From contig LUCM01005907.1 of NCBI GenBank assembly GCA_008360955.1, positions 43,489-107,488 of the forward strand: a DNA stretch of 64,000 bases. Direction: 5' to 3'. Made by a program: the position numbers and the translations under genes. The notes beneath the pieces are model-generated. The model ran no database searches and was not told the origin of the DNA. It was given only the letters and a program-made list of their open reading frames with translations. Positions 59,375-64,000 of the stretch are shown here, one piece after another. Each line of letters opens with the position of its first letter. Position 1 is the first letter of the stretch. The stretch comes from Fasciolopsis buskii. Its lineage: Eukaryota; Platyhelminthes; Trematoda; Plagiorchiida; Fasciolidae.

Positions 59375-62300
59375 ACACAAGTTGCATAACTGAATACCCG
59401 TACTGTGCAAAACACTAATTCAATGAAATATGGCAACCAACCTGCTTTTAACTAATGAATCACCCTCGTTTGATATTTACCAAGGAAAACCTACAGTGAT
59501 CCAAAGGACTCGATAATTGACTTGCAATGTGACTGCTATTGATTCCACTGTTGCCAGGCGGATTTAACAAACAGATTTCGACTTGTTTTTGGTGCTTCGC
59601 ACCGTCCCATAAGTGCTGATCTGCCGTGTGCGGGAATGGCTATTGGCCTGAATGACAAACCATCCTGTAAATTGTTCTAAGATCAGCTTGCCCTCCGGTG
59701 TTTATCCGAGTGGGCAAACAAAAAAGCTCAACCAGATAAGAATATTTACAGCTTTTTTCCTTTACATGGGGTAATTTGAAGTAAGGCAGTAAGTGGACTG
59801 TCTGTACTAAAAACCGGCTAGAAATAATGCTGTGCTTGAGAAATAGCGGTTTAGTTTGCTTGCAAGCCTGGTTATCGACTACCGGTTTTAAAACGGGAAA
59901 TAAAAGAAGGAACTTTGTGAAAAACTTTCGTGAAAGAACAGCACAAATACGGAATAAAACTCTATGTAGCGTCTGTTGCACGTGATTCTGAACCCACCAC
60001 TTGCAATATGCGATACATTAGTCCGAAGTCTATAGCTCAAATGTGCCCCTGCAATCCGTCAAAAGCATGGGAATTTACAACCTAAAAACATCGCAATGGG
60101 GCTACCAAAAACACTGAGAGCACGGTACAAATGCCGGAGAATGAGGAGCTGTAAGAGTTTGGTTGCTATTAATGACAGGAGTGGGTATGACAAGAATAAA
60201 TGTGTAAATCAGGAAGTTGACCGTTGCCAAATCCTAGCATTTATGTCCAGCAAACAAAGTTTTGAGGGGCAATACAATTGTTTCTATTTTCGGTGTTTTG
60301 GCATGCGGCCCATGCTAATTATTACCTAACAGTTAGAGAATAACAGAGTCCGCAATACCAGGTTGTACTAAAACATGGGCGGTAAAATTTGCGGAAATAA
60401 CGAGAATGCAAAAACCGGACTTTCAATTGTACTGGATGCAATTTGTTGCTGAGCAAGTCGAGATGTGAAGGCGGACACCGGCAGTGACAAAACGCCGAAC
60501 GAACGAGATTGATAATCATTTTGCGTCTGACTAAGGAAACGATTCTGTTTTAGTGAATAAGAATTGGCTGGGAAGTAACAGTGGAATGACTGAATAGATC
60601 AGCTCAGTGAATCGACCTCCCAATCCAGATCAAAATATCATCCAGAGAAGGGAAGATATAGTTCTATTTATGAGGATGAGCACGGACACCGCTGCACAAA
60701 GGCGGTTAACAATATGACATGCCACACTTACGGGTAAGATGACAGAATGCAACAAGCTAGCATATGGTTAAATTTATGGCAGAAAGCAAAATGAACCCTT
60801 CTAGGGAGTCGGACATCGCAGGCAGAATAAAAACCAACTGTCATCGGAAAACCATTCAAAAAAGTTGCACTTGTTTTTTTCTGCAACGCACAGAGGTGCA
60901 CTGAGCTCAAGTAAGAAAACAGATAGAGAATGAATGAAAATTTATCGAGATCCTTTTTTGCACTTTTAACCAGCGCTGTCAATACGCATTTTCAGTCTAA
61001 CTGTTGAACTAGCTTGTACATTTTCGTCAGATTGTATGGACTTACGCGTACAGCCTATTAGTGTGAACAATCCCATTCTGGTTTCTGCCTAAGCATATTC
61101 AGTTCTGGATGGCGATCACAGTTCGTCCGATAGTTTACGCTGGATTGATTAGAAATTCACTGTTGAAGGGCAAAAGTCGTCAGAAAATGGAACTATTTGT
61201 TCCTGATATAATCTGACTACAGCAAATTCGGTAGTTAGGGCTGCTGATTTACGGGGAAGTCTGCGCAAAACAAGCATTCCCTGGTTTAACAACAACAGAC
61301 CAACTTTAAGTGTCTGGCGTGTTTCTATTTTCCTTCGCCCAAACCTAGTGTCATGAAAAAAAATAAAGCCAAGTACATTTCCCTAAGCCTGTACTCATGA
61401 GAGAGTCCAGCAAAATCTAACGGAAAAGAATTAACGGATGGGCTCAGAAGGACTTATTCAGAACTTCAAATGGATACAATTTAGACAGATGAATCAAGTT
61501 GCGCCTAGAAAATGTGATTCAAGTGGGCGACAACTAAGGCTTAGCTCGCTCAAGACATTGAAATTGCACACTAATTGCAGGCCCTCAGCATTGTATGAAA
61601 AACGTTTCACCGCATTCAGCGAACTGCTAATGTTCCAACGAGCAAACGGTAACTCAATCAGGCGACAAACTTCCAAGGGTAATGTGGTTAAATGGTAGTA
61701 TAAGTGACATAAATTGGTCTCAGAAACCAGACAATAAGGATTTCAACTTAAGTAAATTTATCCCTTTAATGAACTAACTAGAACGAGAACAGTATTAGTC
61801 AGCAGCAAGATATCGATCTATTTGTTCAAACCAATATTTATTACAATAAACGACAAAATGAGATGCACTCACAACAATCCACACGCATATGAATGAAGTA
61901 ATTTGTATCTCATCAAATCGATACTTCATAACGTCTACCTGCAGATACAAACGTTAATCGCTTCATCAGAAGCTGGCACTTGGCACTCCGTTGCCTTCAC
62001 TGTGAGCAACTCCGGGTGTTGGATGTTTATAAAACCTGATTAAAAATTGTTTGAGTAATCAATTTCAATTCAATGCATTAAGTCCTCTGAGGCCGCATAA
62101 CAATTCCAGTTCAGTAGGCGGAAAAGCCACTTGACTTTTCTTCCGGGATCTAAATTCGATGAAAGACCTTTTCTTCTCAACTCCTGGCATAATTACTGAT
62201 TTCGTTTGTTCACTCAAAATGCGAGCATCGAAATTCTGCAGTTGCGGATTACCTGTCGATACAAGAATAAATTTCCCCTAAAGCACGACCATTTTACGCT

Positions 62301-62908
62301 TACCGTTGCTCTTCAGATAAGCGCATCAGGCACACCTACCGAAACTATAGAAAATGTTTAGATGAATCACTGTCATGTCAGTGGTATTTAGACAAGCTGA
62401 ATGTACGTCAACTTTAACAATTTCCCAGTAACTTGTCGGAATACGGACGCGCTTCTACTGATCAACTGCGTTTATGACTTAATGAGTCGCTCTAACAAAC
62501 ATGGGATTCACGGATTAACTTGTCAAGAGGAAGAACACAAAGAATCCGTCAGTCCTTCAGGTCTTGAGACTATTTCATGAACGAATGAGATTATAAGCTC
62601 TGATCACGTCCGAATGCCTGTTAAATTTTATCGAATCAAGATCATCATTAAATTCAATTGGGTCGCCTCTATCAAAAACTAATGTGCATGATTTTTTGCG
62701 TTACTCAGCCTGTTCACCAGCATGTATTGGTGAATTTCTGTGTACTTGAATACCGAAGGAACCGGTTGAGAGCGTTTTCGTAAAGATGACACGGAGCGGA
62801 AATATAGTTACTTTGCTTTGCAGAAAAAGATTAAACCGAATAATTCTTCTTTAGGACCAAATGATGTAGGGAGTGTATCGAAAAATCAATGCGCCATGTA
62901 CTGGTTTT
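59375..62908. other. AT-rich stretch, no supported gene
   Basis: Frames at 59,640-59,981 (minus), 60,096-60,329 (plus) and 61,438-61,698 (plus, ATG start, basic, with an overlapping Leu-rich minus frame at 61,494-61,676) are unrecognised and compatible with chance. Confidence 0.4.
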
Positions 62909-63060
62909 AATTTTGAATGGTATAATGTTAATAACACAGCGTTGTTGGTAGATTTTGATTGTAAAACTTGCTTTGAGAAAGACTACCCACGATAGTCGAA
63001 ACGTTGGCGCATTACGTATACCAACAATGTTGTGTTATTAACATTATATCATTCACAATT
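62909..63060. mobile_element. Terminal-inverted-repeat element, copy 2 (152 bp)
   Basis: The left end, AATTTTGAATGGTATAATGT followed by TAATAACACAGCGTTGTTGG, and the reverse complement of the right end agree at about 37 of 42 positions. The termini enclose a core of about 65 bases not present in the 92-bp copy at 32.85 kb. The core contains a small hairpin (GACTA CCCACGA TAGTC) followed by GAAACGTTGG. It has no coding capacity. It fits a MITE-like family with long inverted ends. The hairpin plus GAAAC is reminiscent of ribozyme-like motifs in invertebrate repeats, but the CTGATGA half of a hammerhead core is missing. Confidence 0.7.
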
Positions 63061-63064
63061 CATT

Positions 63065-63644
63065 CTTCTTCATTGTTCCTTCTCACGCTTTATAGTAACA
63101 TGCATGGTAAAAGAGGGCATACTACGGAAATCCAATTCAGAAATTTGAAATATTGGGATAATTGAACTTAAAAGGAAATAGAGTCAATCCAGTTACTGAT
63201 TACGTCATACTTTTCACCTGGACAACTCCAAACTATGAAGCGACTGCTTTGTTTTCACATTTTCGGATCGTTGCCGGCTCACCAACATATAACATGACAT
63301 TCTTCATCATATTAGTTTGGTTTCCTGACCATTTATTGGTGACTTCGAATGAGCTTTCGTGGCCAACTGAATGAACCGTATGATCAGCCATTTAGCTACC
63401 GTACTTGTATTGGCATCTGTGATCCCCACTCTTAACCAGCTTGATTCTGGATGCGCTCGATCAATACAACTAGCGACACAAGAGTTAGTTGACTAATAAA
63501 CACACAAGCTTTGGTTTAGAGTGGTACTCGAGCTGTGAGCCTTTGAAAAATAGCAGAATGAAGCAAGTTAGATATTTTCACTCGACCCCAAATTGTTAGC
63601 GTGAGCAGTCTCGAAAATAATTCCCTGACGCTGTCGTCTAAGAA
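63065..63644. other. AT-rich stretch, no supported gene
   Basis: One 70-codon plus frame (63,162-63,374), hydrophobic in its second half, with no splice support. Confidence 0.4.
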
Positions 63645-63875
63645 ATGAAGTGTGATGAATATTTGATTTGTGGGCATTGTACAGGGCTGGGTTTTCGGAA
63701 TAACGTCTTTTGCGTGCCGTTCAATCAGCCTGTCCCAGCAAGCGTTTTCACGATATATCGTGAAAATATCTATAGATATTATGCAGCCGAGTCTGCTAGC
63801 CCTTTAGTATTCCACAAAAGCAAATCTACGGCACTCTTTTTGCAACGCATCCTGTTATGTTGCGCTAACGAATGA
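63645..63875 (+). CDS. Small ATG-initiated ORF, Cys-rich start
   Basis: 76 codons from an ATG. The N-terminus (MKCDEYLICGHCTGLGFRN) has CxxC spacing suggestive of a metal knuckle, but there is no second CxxC. A compound palindrome lies inside the frame (63,745-63,780). Unrecognised and within chance length. Confidence 0.15.
   Translation: MKCDEYLICGHCTGLGFRNNVFCVPFNQPVPASVFTIYRENIYRYYAAESASPLVFHKSKSTALFLQRILLCCANE
63745..63780. repeat. Compound perfect palindrome
   Basis: TTTTCACGATATATCGTGAA plus AA (22 bases) is perfectly self-complementary. It overlaps by two bases a second perfect 16-base palindrome, AATATCTATAGATATT. Together they form a symmetric 36-base AT-rich site able to extrude hairpins or bind a dimeric protein. 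Confidence 0.85.
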
Positions 63876-64000
63876 ATGAAACGGCATTGTAGATTTTGTT
63901 TTATTGTGCCGCCCGGGTTGGTTTTATAATGACTTTCCTTTCGATCGGATCTTCCACGTCCATTGGTAGATCACACAGTAAAAAGGGGTGAAATCACCAA

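Noticed and set aside
1..64000. The many other 60-120 codon ORFs
   Set aside because: At the local stop density dozens of such frames are expected by chance. Most overlap frames on the other strand and lack motifs, starts or splice support.

Overview
This window looks like nuclear DNA of a parasitic flatworm (Neodermata, most likely a fluke or a relative). It is AT-rich and mostly non-coding. Open frames are short on both strands, and the longest is 178 codons. It carries decayed non-LTR and Penelope-like retrotransposons, tRNA-headed short repeats, small inverted-repeat elements and (TA)n microsatellites. The protein remnants of the RTE-type element at 38-41 kb read like the EN-RT elements common in flukes and tapeworms. 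I saw no operons, no tRNA or rRNA gene I would defend, no CRISPR array and no prokaryotic-style gene packing. The genus is not resolvable from what I can see.

Layout. 0-5 kb: candidate exons on both strands, including a possible first exon with a signal peptide and a CUB-like motif (minus, 4297-4559), then a tRNA-headed SINE-like repeat (about 4.9 kb). 9.4-10.0 kb: a 5'-truncated Penelope-like element with recognisable RT-to-GIY-YIG linker and GIY-YIG nuclease. 21.9-22.6 kb: a phase-consistent three-exon candidate on the minus strand encoding a Cys-rich peptide. 27.7-28.2 kb: a decayed GAT-rich repeat. 31.0-31.3 kb: a coding-like, GC-richer patch. 32.85 kb and 62.9-63.1 kb: two copies of a small terminal-inverted-repeat element. 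36.0-36.9 kb: candidate exons with good splice sites. 38.0-40.9 kb: a nearly full-length but dead RTE-type retrotransposon, the securest call here. 44.5-44.9 kb: a Cys-rich candidate exon. 51.4-53.5 kb: a coding-like block with two inverted, diverged copies of one protein C-terminus. 54-64 kb: microsatellites, a second SINE-like fragment and a compound palindrome.

Confidence. Stops fall at roughly one per sixteen codons, so several ORFs above 110 codons are expected by chance, and perfect GTAAGT-type donors should turn up a few dozen times by chance on the two strands. The single-exon candidates are therefore deliberately scored low. Only the two retrotransposons, the repeats and the duplicated C-terminal exon rest on internal homology or strong family resemblance. 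The window most likely holds intergenic or long-intron DNA, with perhaps scattered exons whose partners lie outside it or were too short for me to recognise. I found no coherent multi-gene system.
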